Source: Candidatus Skiveiella danica (lineage in GTDB: Bacteria > Pseudomonadota > Gammaproteobacteria > Burkholderiales > Burkholderiaceae_C). Taken from it: a stretch of DNA of 64,000 nt. Location: NCBI GenBank assembly GCA_016721925.1, contig JADKHE010000011.1:434001-498000 (forward strand). Direction: 5' to 3'. The notes beneath the pieces are model-generated. The model saw nothing but the letters and a program-made list of their open reading frames with translations, searched no databases and was not told the origin of the DNA. The translations under genes and the position numbers were made by a program. This document shows, in pieces, positions 50,019-60,011 of the stretch (within the stretch, counting starts at the first letter, position 1; each line of letters starts with the position of its first letter).

Positions 50019-50696
50019 TCAGCGCACGGGCCTGGATGCGCCAGTCCGGTTGGATTCGGGCCCTGGTTTGGGCGGTGAAAGGGCCCAGAACTTCTCCAGC
50101 TTCACCAGGTCTTCGTCGAAGCGCGCGTTGACGCGCTTCTTCTCTTCCTCCTGGTCGGCGATGAAACGGATCTGGACGCTGGTGCTCTGCGCGTTGTCCT
50201 CGATCTGTCGGCGAAGGGAAGGTGGTGCCTTTGAAGGGTCCTTTTTGTAGAACTCCATCTCGGTGTCGATCTTTTTTCGCTGCTGCTGCAATTCGGTCAG
50301 CCGCTGCTGGGCGGCCTTGATCACCACGTCAATCTGGGCCAGCGCCTCACTGCGCTCCGCATCGTGTACCGATCGGTAGGGATAACGAACCAGCAAGGCA
50401 TGGTCCCTCCGCTTTTCTTCCACCCGCCGGGCCCGCTCTTCTGCCGCCTCCCGCTCCTTCGCCTCTTCCGCCGCGCGCTCTTGAGCGGTGAGAGATGGGC
50501 CGACCTTGCGCCGGACGGTGCCGCTCGGATTGAGCTCCACCTGCTCGCGATCGATGCAGTCCACGATCGGACGGTCCGAGGTGATCTTTCGCCCCTTGGC
50601 GTCCACGCAGGTGTAGATGCCGGCCGACTGCGCCGCCGTGATGGTGGCGAATGACAGCAACAATGCTGTGGCGAGGCTTCGAATCGTTGGATTCAC
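50019..50696 (-). CDS. Exported DUF4124 protein with coiled coil
   Basis: A 225-residue protein. The signal peptide (about 1-24, ending SFATITAAQSAG) is followed by a DUF4124 block, IYTCVDAKGRKITSDRPIVDC. A long charged coiled coil fills about 75-200 (AERSEALAQIDVVIKAAQQR). Probably periplasmic; function unknown. It lies eight bases downstream of pyrE on the same strand. Confidence 0.85.
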   Translation of the reverse strand: MNPTIRSLATALLLSFATITAAQSAGIYTCVDAKGRKITSDRPIVDCIDREQVELNPSGTVRRKVGPSLTAQERAAEEAKEREAAEERARRVEEKRRDHALLVRYPYRSVHDAERSEALAQIDVVIKAAQQRLTELQQQRKKIDTEMEFYKKDPSKAPPSLRRQIEDNAQSTSVQIRFIADQEEEKKRVNARFDEDLVKLEKFWALSPPKPGPESNRTGASRPVR

Positions 50697-50704
50697 TTCC
50701 GGAT

Positions 50705-51394
50705 CTACTCCACGCCGTAACGCTGCCGGTAGGCAAGAACCCGTGCGTGGTGGTCGGCGATCTCCCCACCGGGGCGGGCGGAGAGATAGTGCAGCAAATC
50801 CGCCAGCCGCGCAATCGCGCAGACCTCCAGCCCCAGTTGATTGCGGACATACTGCACGGCGCTGTGATCGACGTCGACACCGTTTTCGGTGGCTTTTTCC
50901 TGCCGGTCCAGGGCGATGACCACCGCATGGGGGATGGCCCCCGCCGAGCGGATGATCGCGATCGATTCCCGAACAGCCGTGCCGGCCGACATCACGTCGT
51001 CCACAATCAGCACCCGGCCCTTCAGCGGGGCGCCCACCAGCGTGCCGCCCTCGCCATGATCCTTGGCCTCCTTGCGGTTGTAGGCAAACGGAACGTTGCG
51101 CCCGAGCCTCGCCAGTTCGATGGCCACCGCAGCACCGAGCGGGATACCCTTGTAGGCCGGGCCGAAAATCATGTCGAACTCAATGCCGCTGCAGATCAGG
51201 GCCTTTGCATAGAATTGCGCAAGCCGGCCCAGTTTGGCGCCATCATCGAACAGGCCGGCATTGAAGAAGTAGGGGGACATGCGTCCGGCCTTGGTCTTGA
51301 ACTCTCCGAAACGCAGGGCCCCGGACTCCACCGCAAACTGGACAAATTCCAGTGCAAGCGCGTTGCCGTCGGCACGATCCGAATCAAACACCAT
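50705..51394 (-). CDS. pyrE: Orotate phosphoribosyltransferase
   Basis: Converts orotate and PRPP to orotidine 5'-phosphate in pyrimidine synthesis. It is 229 residues. The start MVFDSDRADGNALALEFVQF leads to FKTKAGRMSPYFFNAG. The PRPP-binding motif is RVLIVDDVMSAGTAVRES, and FAYNRKEAKDHGEGG supplies the conserved basic loop. Its start codon (51394-51392) overlaps, on the opposite strand, the apparent ATG of xth at 51393. Confidence 0.96.
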   Translation of the reverse strand: MVFDSDRADGNALALEFVQFAVESGALRFGEFKTKAGRMSPYFFNAGLFDDGAKLGRLAQFYAKALICSGIEFDMIFGPAYKGIPLGAAVAIELARLGRNVPFAYNRKEAKDHGEGGTLVGAPLKGRVLIVDDVMSAGTAVRESIAIIRSAGAIPHAVVIALDRQEKATENGVDVDHSAVQYVRNQLGLEVCAIARLADLLHYLSARPGGEIADHHARVLAYRQRYGVE

Positions 51395-52196
51395 GGGGAT
51401 ATCCTTGTTCAAGTTGACCAGCCTCAATCTCAACGGCATCCGATCCGCCACGACCAAGGGGCTTGAACCGTGGATGCGCCAGCATCGTGCGGATTGTATT
51501 TGCGTACAGGAAGTCAAGGCCCAGGCGCCGGATGTCATCGGGCGCTTCGACGAACTGGCCGGTCTGAAGGGCTACTTTCATTTTGCGGAAAAAAAGGGGT
51601 ACTCGGGCGTCGGGGTGTATTCACGGCACGAGCCCAGCGAGGTGATTGCCGGGTTCGGGTCGCCCGAATTCGACGCCGAAGGACGCTACCTGGAGTTGCG
51701 GTTCGACACACCGAAGCGTGCACTGTCCATCATCAGCGCCTATTTCCCCAGCGGATCCTCCGGCCCTGAGCGCCAGGAAGCCAAGTACCGGTTTCTCGAC
51801 GTGTTTCGTCCGCACCTGGACGCCCTGCATCCCCGGCGGGAATTTGTGCTTTGCGGCGATGTCAACATCGCGCACCAGCAAATCGACCTGAAGAACTGGC
51901 GCAGCAACCAGAAGAACAGCGGTTTTCTCCCCCTGGAGCGGCAATGGGTGACGGAGCTCCTGCAAGAGGGCAATATGGTCGACGTCTACCGGCGCCTGGA
52001 GCCGACGGCGACAGATGCGGCCTACACCTGGTGGAGCAACCGGGGGCAGGCCTATGCAAAGAACGTCGGGTGGCGGCTGGACTACCAGCTGGCCAGCCCC
52101 TCCATCGCGGACAAGGCCCGTAGCGCAGCCATCTACAAAGGCGAGAAATTCAGCGACCACGCGCCGCTGACCATTGAGTACGACCTCGCCCTCTGA
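51393..52196 (+). CDS. xth: Exodeoxyribonuclease III / AP endonuclease
   Basis: A base-excision-repair nuclease of the ExoIII family, up to 267 residues. Metal and catalytic motifs are LNLNGIRSA, VQEVKAQ, the central VLCGDVNIAHQQID, WWSNRGQ and the terminal FSDHAPLTIEYD. The ATG at 51393 overlaps the pyrE start codon on the other strand; a TTG at 51405, giving MFKLTSLNLNG, fits the usual ExoIII N-terminus better. The gene converges with glnE. Confidence 0.94.
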   Translation: MGISLFKLTSLNLNGIRSATTKGLEPWMRQHRADCICVQEVKAQAPDVIGRFDELAGLKGYFHFAEKKGYSGVGVYSRHEPSEVIAGFGSPEFDAEGRYLELRFDTPKRALSIISAYFPSGSSGPERQEAKYRFLDVFRPHLDALHPRREFVLCGDVNIAHQQIDLKNWRSNQKNSGFLPLERQWVTELLQEGNMVDVYRRLEPTATDAAYTWWSNRGQAYAKNVGWRLDYQLASPSIADKARSAAIYKGEKFSDHAPLTIEYDLAL

Positions 52197-52238
52197 AGCG
52201 TCAGGCCTGCGGGGAAAGCACGAGCACACCGTGAGTGA

Positions 52239-55016
52239 TCATCCAAACACGGCCTTGCAGAAAGCCGTGACGGCATCGCGTTCGGTGGCAAGCTCCCGTG
52301 GCGCCACCTGCGTGGGCTCCTCATTGAGCCGGGCCCGATGCTGGACGCGCCGCAGTTCACGGTAGGCATCAGCCGCCGCGCTTCCGATTCCTGGCGGAAC
52401 AAGCCCTGCCTGTTCGGCACGGTGCATCAAGGCGATGTTGCCCACGTTGTCCGCCAGTTCCGGGTGCGTTGCGGTCTTTGAAAGCACCAGGAATTGCATC
52501 GCAAACTCGGCATCAACCATGCCGCCGATGCTGTGTTTCACGTCAAATCGATCGGCAGCCACGGGGTGGGCCGAACGCACCCGTTCGCGCATGGCCACGA
52601 TCTCGTCGTGCAATGCCTTCGTGTCGCGCGTGGCGCCAATGACCGCCAGACGAACGGCGTCGAACCGCTCCCGCAGGGGTTCGCTGCCCAGAACAAACCG
52701 GGCGCGGGTCATGGCCTGGTGCTCCCAGGTCCAGGCGGTGTTGCTGCCGCGCTGCTGCTGGTAATTGGCATAGGCCTCAAACGTGGTCACCAGCAGACCG
52801 GAGCCGCCATTGGGGCGCAGCGCTGTGTCGATCTCGAAGAGATCTCCCTCCCCGGTTTTGACGGTCAGCCAGTTGATCAGCTTTCGCACGAAGGCCGAAT
52901 AGGTTTCCGGCGCACGTTCGTCGTCGTCCTCGTAGACGAAGACGATATCGAGGTCGCTGCCGTATCCGAGCTCCTTGCCCCCCAGCTTGCCGTAGCCGAT
53001 GATGCCGAACAGGGGTTCATCCCGATGCTTGTTGCGCAGGCGCTCCCAGCACCAGCGTGCAGTGACGCGCAGCACGATGTCGGCCATCGCGCTGAGGTCG
53101 TCAGCGACCTGCTCCACGCTCAGGTGACCTTCCACGTCGCGTGCCAGCGTTCGAAAGACTTCGGCGTGGTGGGCGCGGCGCAGCAGGTTGAGCAGGCCCT
53201 CCTCGTCGTCCTCACCGGTTCGGCGCAAGGCGTTGCGGCGATCCTCGAGTTCACGCTCGAAATCGCTGGCGCTGAACCGTTCTTCCAGCATGAAATCGCT
53301 GGCCAGCTCGTCGATCACGCCAGGATGCTGCAGCAGGTAGTGTGCCGGCCAGCGGGCCGAACCCAGCAGCCGCAGCAGGCGCTCATGCACTGACGGACGC
53401 TCCAGCAACATCGCGAGGTAGCTTTCGCGCCGCAGCAGGGGCTCGATCCAGTCCACCAGCCGCACCGCGGCCTCCTCGCTGATGCGCCCCTCTCGAACCC
53501 ACAGGGCGGTGCGCTGTATGAGGCGGATCAGACGGACGCGCGCATCGTCACGAAGGGCGGCCACACGAGGGTGTACGCACCAGTGCCGGATGCGCTCGCG
53601 CAAGGCTTCGGGCAGATGCTCCAGAAGCGCTTCGAAGTCGGATGGCAGGCTCTTGCCATTTCCGTTGCAACCCTTGCATTCCTGCTCGCCGGCGCCAGCC
53701 AGCAACTTGTCAAACTCCTGCGCCACCAGTTCGCGATGGCGGTCCAGTTCGGATAGGAAAGGACAGCAGCTCGCAAATCCGAGCGTTGATGCAATCCAGC
53801 CCAGATCGCTGTCCTGCGTCGGCAGAACATGGGTCTGCTGGTCGTCCAGATACTGGATGCGATGCTCGACGCGGCGCAGGAAGACATAGGCGTCGGCAAG
53901 CGCCTGTGCGGTGGCCTGAGGCATCAACCCGGCGCGTGCCAGCCTCTGCAGGGCATCCAGCGTCGGGCGTGTGCGAAGTTCCGGAAACTGCCCACCGCGC
54001 ACAACCTGCAGCAGCTGGACGGTGAATTCGATCTCGCGGATCCCGCCGCGCGACAGCTTGACATCATTGGCACGTTCCGGATGGCCTGCGCTGCGTCGCG
54101 TCGCGTGATCGCGGATCTGCCGGTGCAAAGTGCGCAGGGACTCGAAGACGTTGTAATCCAGGTAACGGCGAAACACGAATGGCAGAACGGTGCCGCCCAG
54201 GACGCGGGCCGAACCGGAATCGATGGCCTCACGTGGCGCGATCACCCGACTCTTCAGCCACGCGAATCGCTCCCATTCGCGCCCCTGCACCTGGAAATAC
54301 TCTTCAAGGGCGCCCAGGGACACGGCGGGCGGCCCCGAATTGCCGTTGGGGCGCAGCGCCAGATCCACTCGAAAAACGAAGCCGTGCTCGGTGGTGTCGC
54401 CGATCATGCCGAAGATCAGACGTACCGCGCGGGAAAAATACTCCTGGTTGGAAACCCGGCCGCGGCCGTCCGGTGTTCCGGTCGTTTCACCGTCTTCGTC
54501 GTAGATGTAGATCAGGTCGATGTCGCTGGAAACATTGAGTTCGCGCGCACCGAGCTTGCCCATGCCGACAACCCACAGCTGTGCGCGTTTGCCGAGGGAG
54601 GACATCGGCGCCCCGTGGCGGGAATCGAGTTCCGTGAACGCCTCGCTACAGGCCACGTCCAGCGCGAATTCGGCCAGCGCGGTGACGCCGTGAGTGATGA
54701 CATCCAGAGCTTGCTGCGCACAGTCCAGGACGATCAGGCGGTGCATGACCAGCTGACGCAGGATGCGCAGCGCAGCACCCGGCGGGTTTCCCTGAGCGCG
54801 CAGCGTGGCGAAGGTCGTGGCGATGCTCGGGGGAGTGGGGGCACCCGCGGGCAGCAGGGGAAGCTGCGACGCATAACGCCGCTGCAATCGCTGGAAGAAG
54901 CGCGATCCGGCCTCGGGCGAGGCTGCCGAATCTCCCGCGCCGCTGCCCGGGTCTGCGGGTCCCTCCAGTCTGGATCGACTCGGTTGGGGTGCAGCGTCGG
55001 CAGTGGCGCCGGTCAT
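52239..55016 (-). CDS. glnE: Glutamine synthetase adenylyltransferase/deadenylase
   Basis: The bifunctional regulator of glutamine synthetase activity, 925 residues from ATG at 55016. The N-terminal deadenylase nucleotidyltransferase site is VVGMGKLGARELNVSSDIDL, and the C-terminal adenylylation site is IIGYGKLGGKELGYGSDLDI. These duplicated G-G-D-D patterns are diagnostic. An ATG 12 bases upstream is an alternative start. It is divergent from yhdP, only about 25 bases away, so the promoters must overlap the 5' ends. Confidence 0.96.
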   Translation of the reverse strand: MTGATADAAPQPSRSRLEGPADPGSGAGDSAASPEAGSRFFQRLQRRYASQLPLLPAGAPTPPSIATTFATLRAQGNPPGAALRILRQLVMHRLIVLDCAQQALDVITHGVTALAEFALDVACSEAFTELDSRHGAPMSSLGKRAQLWVVGMGKLGARELNVSSDIDLIYIYDEDGETTGTPDGRGRVSNQEYFSRAVRLIFGMIGDTTEHGFVFRVDLALRPNGNSGPPAVSLGALEEYFQVQGREWERFAWLKSRVIAPREAIDSGSARVLGGTVLPFVFRRYLDYNVFESLRTLHRQIRDHATRRSAGHPERANDVKLSRGGIREIEFTVQLLQVVRGGQFPELRTRPTLDALQRLARAGLMPQATAQALADAYVFLRRVEHRIQYLDDQQTHVLPTQDSDLGWIASTLGFASCCPFLSELDRHRELVAQEFDKLLAGAGEQECKGCNGNGKSLPSDFEALLEHLPEALRERIRHWCVHPRVAALRDDARVRLIRLIQRTALWVREGRISEEAAVRLVDWIEPLLRRESYLAMLLERPSVHERLLRLLGSARWPAHYLLQHPGVIDELASDFMLEERFSASDFERELEDRRNALRRTGEDDEEGLLNLLRRAHHAEVFRTLARDVEGHLSVEQVADDLSAMADIVLRVTARWCWERLRNKHRDEPLFGIIGYGKLGGKELGYGSDLDIVFVYEDDDERAPETYSAFVRKLINWLTVKTGEGDLFEIDTALRPNGGSGLLVTTFEAYANYQQQRGSNTAWTWEHQAMTRARFVLGSEPLRERFDAVRLAVIGATRDTKALHDEIVAMRERVRSAHPVAADRFDVKHSIGGMVDAEFAMQFLVLSKTATHPELADNVGNIALMHRAEQAGLVPPGIGSAAADAYRELRRVQHRARLNEEPTQVAPRELATERDAVTAFCKAVFG

Positions 55017-55041
55017 AATTCCTGTCATATCCAAGTGCCCA

Positions 55042-58000
55042 ATGAATGACTTGACGCCGTCCCCATCACCGCTGGCCCGGGCATCCGCTTCCGCCATGCG
55101 CTGGATCGTGCGGCTTCTGCTGGCGGCGCTGGTCTTGCTGTTGCTTGCATGGGTGACGGTGCATTATTTCATTGTGCCGCGAATCTCCGATTTCCGCCCG
55201 AGGCTGGAGTCCATGGCTTCTGGTGCGCTCGGGGTGCCAGTGCGCGTCGGCGAGATCGAGGCGCGTTCCGGCGGGATGGTGCCTTCCTTCGAGTTGCGTG
55301 ACGTGCGCCTGTTCGATGCGCAAGGTCGCGAGACCCTGCGCTTGCCCAGGGTGCTCGCTTCGCTGTCGGCGGGTTCGCTGCTTCGCCTGGACTTCGATCA
55401 GCTTTTCATCGACGAGCCGACTCTGGAAGTGCGGCGCAGCGCCGACGGACGCGTCTATGTGGCCGGGCTGCCATTGATCAAGTCGGCGCAGGACACCGAT
55501 TCGCCGGTCGCCGACTGGTTCTTCGCCCAGCATGAATTCGTCATCCGCAATGCGAGCGTGCGCTGGGTTGATGAGCAGCAGGCGTCCGAGCCCCTGATCC
55601 TCAGCCAGTTGGATTTCCTCATGCGCAACGGTGTTCGCAGCCACGACTTCCGGGTCGATGCTGTGCTTCCGGAGGGCTGGGGCGATCGCCTGCAACTGGT
55701 CGGCCGTTTCCGGCGCCCGCTGCTGGCGGGCAAGCCGGGTCGCTGGATGGACTGGCAGGGCCAGGTATTTGCGAACTTTGCGCGGGTGGAGATCGCCCGA
55801 ATCTTCCCCAACTTCAGTCTGGGCGAAGGGGTTGCCCTGCAGAGAGGTCGGGGCGCGCTGCGGATCTGGGCGGACATCAGCAAGGGGGAGTGGGTCGGGG
55901 GCGTTGCCGACGTCGCGCTGGTGGATGCGGCCGCCCGCCTGGGCACGGGCCTGGAGCCGCTGGAATTCCTGACACTGACCGGCCGGATTGGCGCCCGCGC
56001 GCCGGTGGGCGGATTCGAGATCCAGACCGAAGGCCTGCAATTTCAGACGCGCGACGGGCTGCTCTGGCCGGGTGGCAATCTGCTGTTCTCGCATTCCACT
56101 GCCCAGGGGCGGGCACCGGCGCGCAGCGAGTTGCGTGCCGACCGGCTGGACCTTGCCGCCGTCAGCCAGATTGCGGGGCGTCTGCCGCTGGCCACGGCAA
56201 CCCATGCGCTGATCAGCGGGCATCCGGTCAAGGGTCTGGTCGAGACCGTGCAGGCGCGTTGGCAGGGCGAGACGGCCCGGCCCGAAACCTACGAACTTCG
56301 TGCGAAGATTTCCGGGCTGGATGTCCGGTCGGCACATGCAATGGACGGTGGCGCCGCAAAGCCGGGCGTCACGTCAACCGTCGGCGACTGGCCGGGTGTG
56401 CAGGGGGCCACGCTCGAGGTCGACATGAATCAGACCGGCGGCAAAGGGCGGCTGGTGATCGCGCGCGGGACCCTGTTCTTTCCCGGCGCTTTCGAGGACC
56501 CTTTGATTCCCGTCGAGACGCTGGCCGCGGATGCGCAGTGGCAGGTCAAGGGCGACAGCATCGAAGTGCGCCAGCTGAGTGTCCGGTTTGCCAATTCCGA
56601 TGCGCAAGGCGAGCTTTCGGGCAGCTGGCGCACCAGCGATCGGGCCGGAGCGGCGCGCTTTCCTGGTGTGATTGATCTCAAGGGCTCGTTCAGCCGCGCG
56701 GACGGCGCGCGGGTTCACCGCTATCTTCCCCTGGGTATCCCCGCCGACGTGCGCCACTACGTGCGCGATTCGGTGCTCAAAGGTGAGGTCAACGATCTGC
56801 TGGTCAGGATCAAGGGGGATCTGAACGACATTCCCTTCGCGGACCCGCGATCGGGTGAGTTCCGGTTCGCCGGGAAGGTGCGCAACCTGGACTATGCCTA
56901 CGTGCCGCCGGGGCTGCAGCCGCAGGGCCAGGCGCCCTGGCCGATGCTGACCAGCCTCACCGGCGAACTGGTCTTCGACCGCGCCAGCATGCGGGTGATC
57001 GGTGCCAACGCACGCATGGTGCAAGCCGAAGGGTTGCAGCTCAGCCGGATCGAAGCACAGATTCCCGACTTCATGAACACGACAACCGTCATTGTCAGCG
57101 CGGACATTCGTGGACCGGCCCCCTCGCTGCTGACCGTGGTGAACAAATCCCCCATCAGCCAGATGACCGGAGACGCTTTGTCCCATGCTTCGGTCAATGG
57201 CGAGGCGACAGGCAGGTTCCGTTTGCAGCTTCCCTTGGCGACGCTGGAGCGTTCGAAAGTGCAGGGCACCGTGACGCTGGCCGGCAACGACGTCCGCATG
57301 ACACCCGACACGCCCCTGATGGCCAAGGCGCGCGGGCTCGTCACGTTTTCCGACAGTGGGTTCCAGATCATCGGAGGGCAGGCCCGCATGCTCGGTGGCG
57401 ACCTGCGCCTGGAGGGTGGGACGCGAGCCGGCGCCACGGGTGCCGAGTCGGTGGTTCTCCTGCGGGCGCAAGGCACGGTCACGGCCGACGGGCTGCGCCA
57501 GGCGACGGAGCTGGGCTTCTTTTCGCGGCTGGCCCGCCATGCAACCGGAGGCACCGCCTATTCCGGAAGCCTGGGGTTTCGCGATGGCGTGCCCGAGCTG
57601 ATGCTTTCGAGCAACCTGCAGGGGCTGGGTCTGAACCTGCCCCTGCCGCTTGGAAAGGCGGCTGACACAGTGCTGCCCCTTCGTTACGAGAACACGCTGA
57701 TCGCGCGGCCTGCGGCTTCAGGCCCGGCTTCGAAGCAGGACCAGTTGCTGGTGGAGCTCGGACGCCTGGCCTCACTCACCTTTGTGCGCGACCTGTCGGG
57801 CCCGGAGCCGCGTGTCCTGCGCGGCAGTATCGGCTTCGGCCTGGCTGCCGGGGAATCCGCGCCGCTACCCGAACGTGGTGTCGCCGCAAACATCAATCTG
57901 GCGAGCCTGAACATCGACTCCTGGGAGGCTGTGATGTCCAGCGCAGTGGGCGTTTCGCTGGCGAGTACCGACGCGCCGGGTGGCGGTTCTGGATCGGCCC

Positions 58001-59178
58001 AGGGTTACTTTCCAACGGTCATGGCGGTGCGGGCGAACGAGCTGATCGCCGGTGGGCGAACCTTCCAGCGCGTGGTGATCGGGGGCAGCCGCGATGGCAT
58101 GAACTGGCGCGCGAACGTGAGTGCGGACCAGCTCAACGGCTACGTGGAATACCGTCAGCCTTCGGGTGCGGGTGATGGACGCGTCTATGCCCGGCTGTCG
58201 CGTCTGGCGCTGGCGCCGGCCGCTGCGCGCGACGTCGAGGAACTGCTCGACAAGCAGCCCACATCCATCCCGGCGCTGGACATCGTGGTCGACGATTTCG
58301 AGTTGCGCGGCAAGAAGCTGGGGCGGGTCGAGATTGAAGCCATCAACCGTGGTGCGGGCAGCACACCGCGCGAGTCCGGTCCCCGGGAGTGGCGCCTGAA
58401 CAAGCTCAATTTCACGATGCCCGAGGCCAGCCTCTCGGCCAGCGGTGCGTGGGCTGCGGTGGCAACAGGATCAGCGGGTGCGCCGGCGCCGCAGCGACGC
58501 GACGGTGACCGCCGGCGCATGGACATGAACTTCCGACTCGACATCGCCGATGCCGGCATTCTGCTGGCGCGTCTGGGAATGAAAGACGTGATTCGCCGGG
58601 GCAAGGGAAAGATCGAAGGCCAGGTGGGCTGGCAGGGCTCGCCGTTGTCGCCTGACTACCCCAGCCTGGACGGGCAATTCAACCTGAGCGTGGAGTCCGG
58701 CCAGTTCCTGAAGGCGGACCCCGGCATCGCCAAGCTGTTCGGGGTGCTGAGTCTGCAGTCGCTGCCGCGGCGGCTCACCCTGGATTTCCGCGACGTCTTC
58801 AGTGAGGGTTTTGCATTCGACTTCGTCCGGGGCGACGTGGCCATCAGCAAAGGCATTGCCCGGACCAACAATCTGCAGATGAAGGGGGTGAATGCCGCCG
58901 TGCTGATGGAAGGGAGTGCCGATATCGACCGTGAGACGCAGGATCTGCGCGTGATCGTCGTGCCCGAGATCGATGGCCTTACGGCCTCGCTCGTTGCGAC
59001 CGCGATCAACCCGGCGCTCGGACTGGGCACCGTGCTGGCGCAGCTGGTCCTGCGCCGCCCGATGATGCAGGCGGCGACGCAGGAATTCCATGTGGACGGC
59101 ACCTGGACCGATCCTCGCGTGACCAAGGTGGCGCGAACGCCGTCTTCGGCCGAGAAGCCGGAGGTTGCCAGGCCATGA
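55042..59178 (+). CDS. yhdP: AsmA-family YhdP-like transport/barrier protein
   Basis: A very large 1378-residue protein. A membrane helix at about 19-42 (MRWIVRLLLAALVLLLLAWV) anchors an otherwise periplasmic beta-rich protein. The YhdP/AsmA-like pattern repeats through the chain, with a conserved C-terminal block around LDGQFNLSVESGQFLKADPG and LASLVATAINPALGLGTVLA. Family members span the periplasm and affect phospholipid transport to the outer membrane. Its stop overlaps the nitrilase start by four bases (ATGA). Confidence 0.92.
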   Translation: MNDLTPSPSPLARASASAMRWIVRLLLAALVLLLLAWVTVHYFIVPRISDFRPRLESMASGALGVPVRVGEIEARSGGMVPSFELRDVRLFDAQGRETLRLPRVLASLSAGSLLRLDFDQLFIDEPTLEVRRSADGRVYVAGLPLIKSAQDTDSPVADWFFAQHEFVIRNASVRWVDEQQASEPLILSQLDFLMRNGVRSHDFRVDAVLPEGWGDRLQLVGRFRRPLLAGKPGRWMDWQGQVFANFARVEIARIFPNFSLGEGVALQRGRGALRIWADISKGEWVGGVADVALVDAAARLGTGLEPLEFLTLTGRIGARAPVGGFEIQTEGLQFQTRDGLLWPGGNLLFSHSTAQGRAPARSELRADRLDLAAVSQIAGRLPLATATHALISGHPVKGLVETVQARWQGETARPETYELRAKISGLDVRSAHAMDGGAAKPGVTSTVGDWPGVQGATLEVDMNQTGGKGRLVIARGTLFFPGAFEDPLIPVETLAADAQWQVKGDSIEVRQLSVRFANSDAQGELSGSWRTSDRAGAARFPGVIDLKGSFSRADGARVHRYLPLGIPADVRHYVRDSVLKGEVNDLLVRIKGDLNDIPFADPRSGEFRFAGKVRNLDYAYVPPGLQPQGQAPWPMLTSLTGELVFDRASMRVIGANARMVQAEGLQLSRIEAQIPDFMNTTTVIVSADIRGPAPSLLTVVNKSPISQMTGDALSHASVNGEATGRFRLQLPLATLERSKVQGTVTLAGNDVRMTPDTPLMAKARGLVTFSDSGFQIIGGQARMLGGDLRLEGGTRAGATGAESVVLLRAQGTVTADGLRQATELGFFSRLARHATGGTAYSGSLGFRDGVPELMLSSNLQGLGLNLPLPLGKAADTVLPLRYENTLIARPAASGPASKQDQLLVELGRLASLTFVRDLSGPEPRVLRGSIGFGLAAGESAPLPERGVAANINLASLNIDSWEAVMSSAVGVSLASTDAPGGGSGSAQGYFPTVMAVRANELIAGGRTFQRVVIGGSRDGMNWRANVSADQLNGYVEYRQPSGAGDGRVYARLSRLALAPAAARDVEELLDKQPTSIPALDIVVDDFELRGKKLGRVEIEAINRGAGSTPRESGPREWRLNKLNFTMPEASLSASGAWAAVATGSAGAPAPQRRDGDRRRMDMNFRLDIADAGILLARLGMKDVIRRGKGKIEGQVGWQGSPLSPDYPSLDGQFNLSVESGQFLKADPGIAKLFGVLSLQSLPRRLTLDFRDVFSEGFAFDFVRGDVAISKGIARTNNLQMKGVNAAVLMEGSADIDRETQDLRVIVVPEIDGLTASLVATAINPALGLGTVLAQLVLRRPMMQAATQEFHVDGTWTDPRVTKVARTPSSAEKPEVARP

Positions 59179-60011
59179 AAGTGGCGGCCATCCAGATGGT
59201 GTCGTCCACCCGATTGGCGGACAACCTCGATCGGGCCGGTGAACTTATCGCCGAGGCCGCCCGCGGGGGCGCAGAACTCGCCGTTCTGCCTGAGTATTTT
59301 TGCCTGCTGGGCCAGCGCGACACGGACAAGCTGGCCATCCAGGAGCCGTTCGGCTGTGGGCCGATCCAGCGGTTTCTGTCGGGGATGGCACGCGATCATG
59401 GTGTGTGGCTCGTCGGCGGAACCCTGCCGCTGACGGTGGAGGGCTCCGAAGTCCCGCCGCAGGCGGACCGCGTCTTCAACAGCGCGCTGGTCTTTGCGCC
59501 CGACGGGCGTTGCGTGGCGCGCTACGACAAGATGCACCTGTTTCGCTTCGACAATGGAGCCGAGCGCTATGACGAGGCGCGGGTGCTGCAGGCGGGTGCC
59601 CTGCCGCACCTGTTTGAACTGCCGTCGGTGGACGGGCACGTCTGGCGGGTGGGCCTGAGCGTGTGTTACGACCTGCGCTTCCCGGAGCTTTACCGGCACT
59701 ACACGGCGCAGGGCGCCGATCTGTTGCTGGTGCCCAGTGCATTTACCCATGGCACCGGACAGGCCCACTGGGAGTTGCTGTTGCGTGCGCGCGCCGTTGA
59801 GAACCTGGCCTGCGTCGCGGCGGCCGCGCAGGGGGGGCTGCACGAGAACGGTCGGCGCACCTGGGGCCATACCATGGTGGTGGATCCATGGGGAGCCATC
59901 CTGGCGCGCCGTGAAGCCGACGGCGAGGGCGTGGTGCTCGCAGACCTTGATGCCCGCCAGTTGGCCCGTTGCCGGGCCCAGTTGCCCGCGCTGGAGCATC
60001 GGCGCCTGTGA
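59175..60011 (+). CDS. Carbon-nitrogen hydrolase (Nit1-like amidase)
   Basis: A 278-residue nitrilase-superfamily amidase. The catalytic triad is visible: Glu40 in LAVLPEYF, Lys near 118 in RYDKMHLF, and Cys near 163 in SVCYDLRFPE. The sequence fits the Nit1 branch, deaminated-glutathione amidase, which repairs a by-product of transamination. It is coupled to yhdP by an ATGA overlap, a neighbour pairing common in betaproteobacteria. The kinase gene overlaps its stop by four bases. Confidence 0.92.
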   Translation: MKVAAIQMVSSTRLADNLDRAGELIAEAARGGAELAVLPEYFCLLGQRDTDKLAIQEPFGCGPIQRFLSGMARDHGVWLVGGTLPLTVEGSEVPPQADRVFNSALVFAPDGRCVARYDKMHLFRFDNGAERYDEARVLQAGALPHLFELPSVDGHVWRVGLSVCYDLRFPELYRHYTAQGADLLLVPSAFTHGTGQAHWELLLRARAVENLACVAAAAQGGLHENGRRTWGHTMVVDPWGAILARREADGEGVVLADLDARQLARCRAQLPALEHRRL

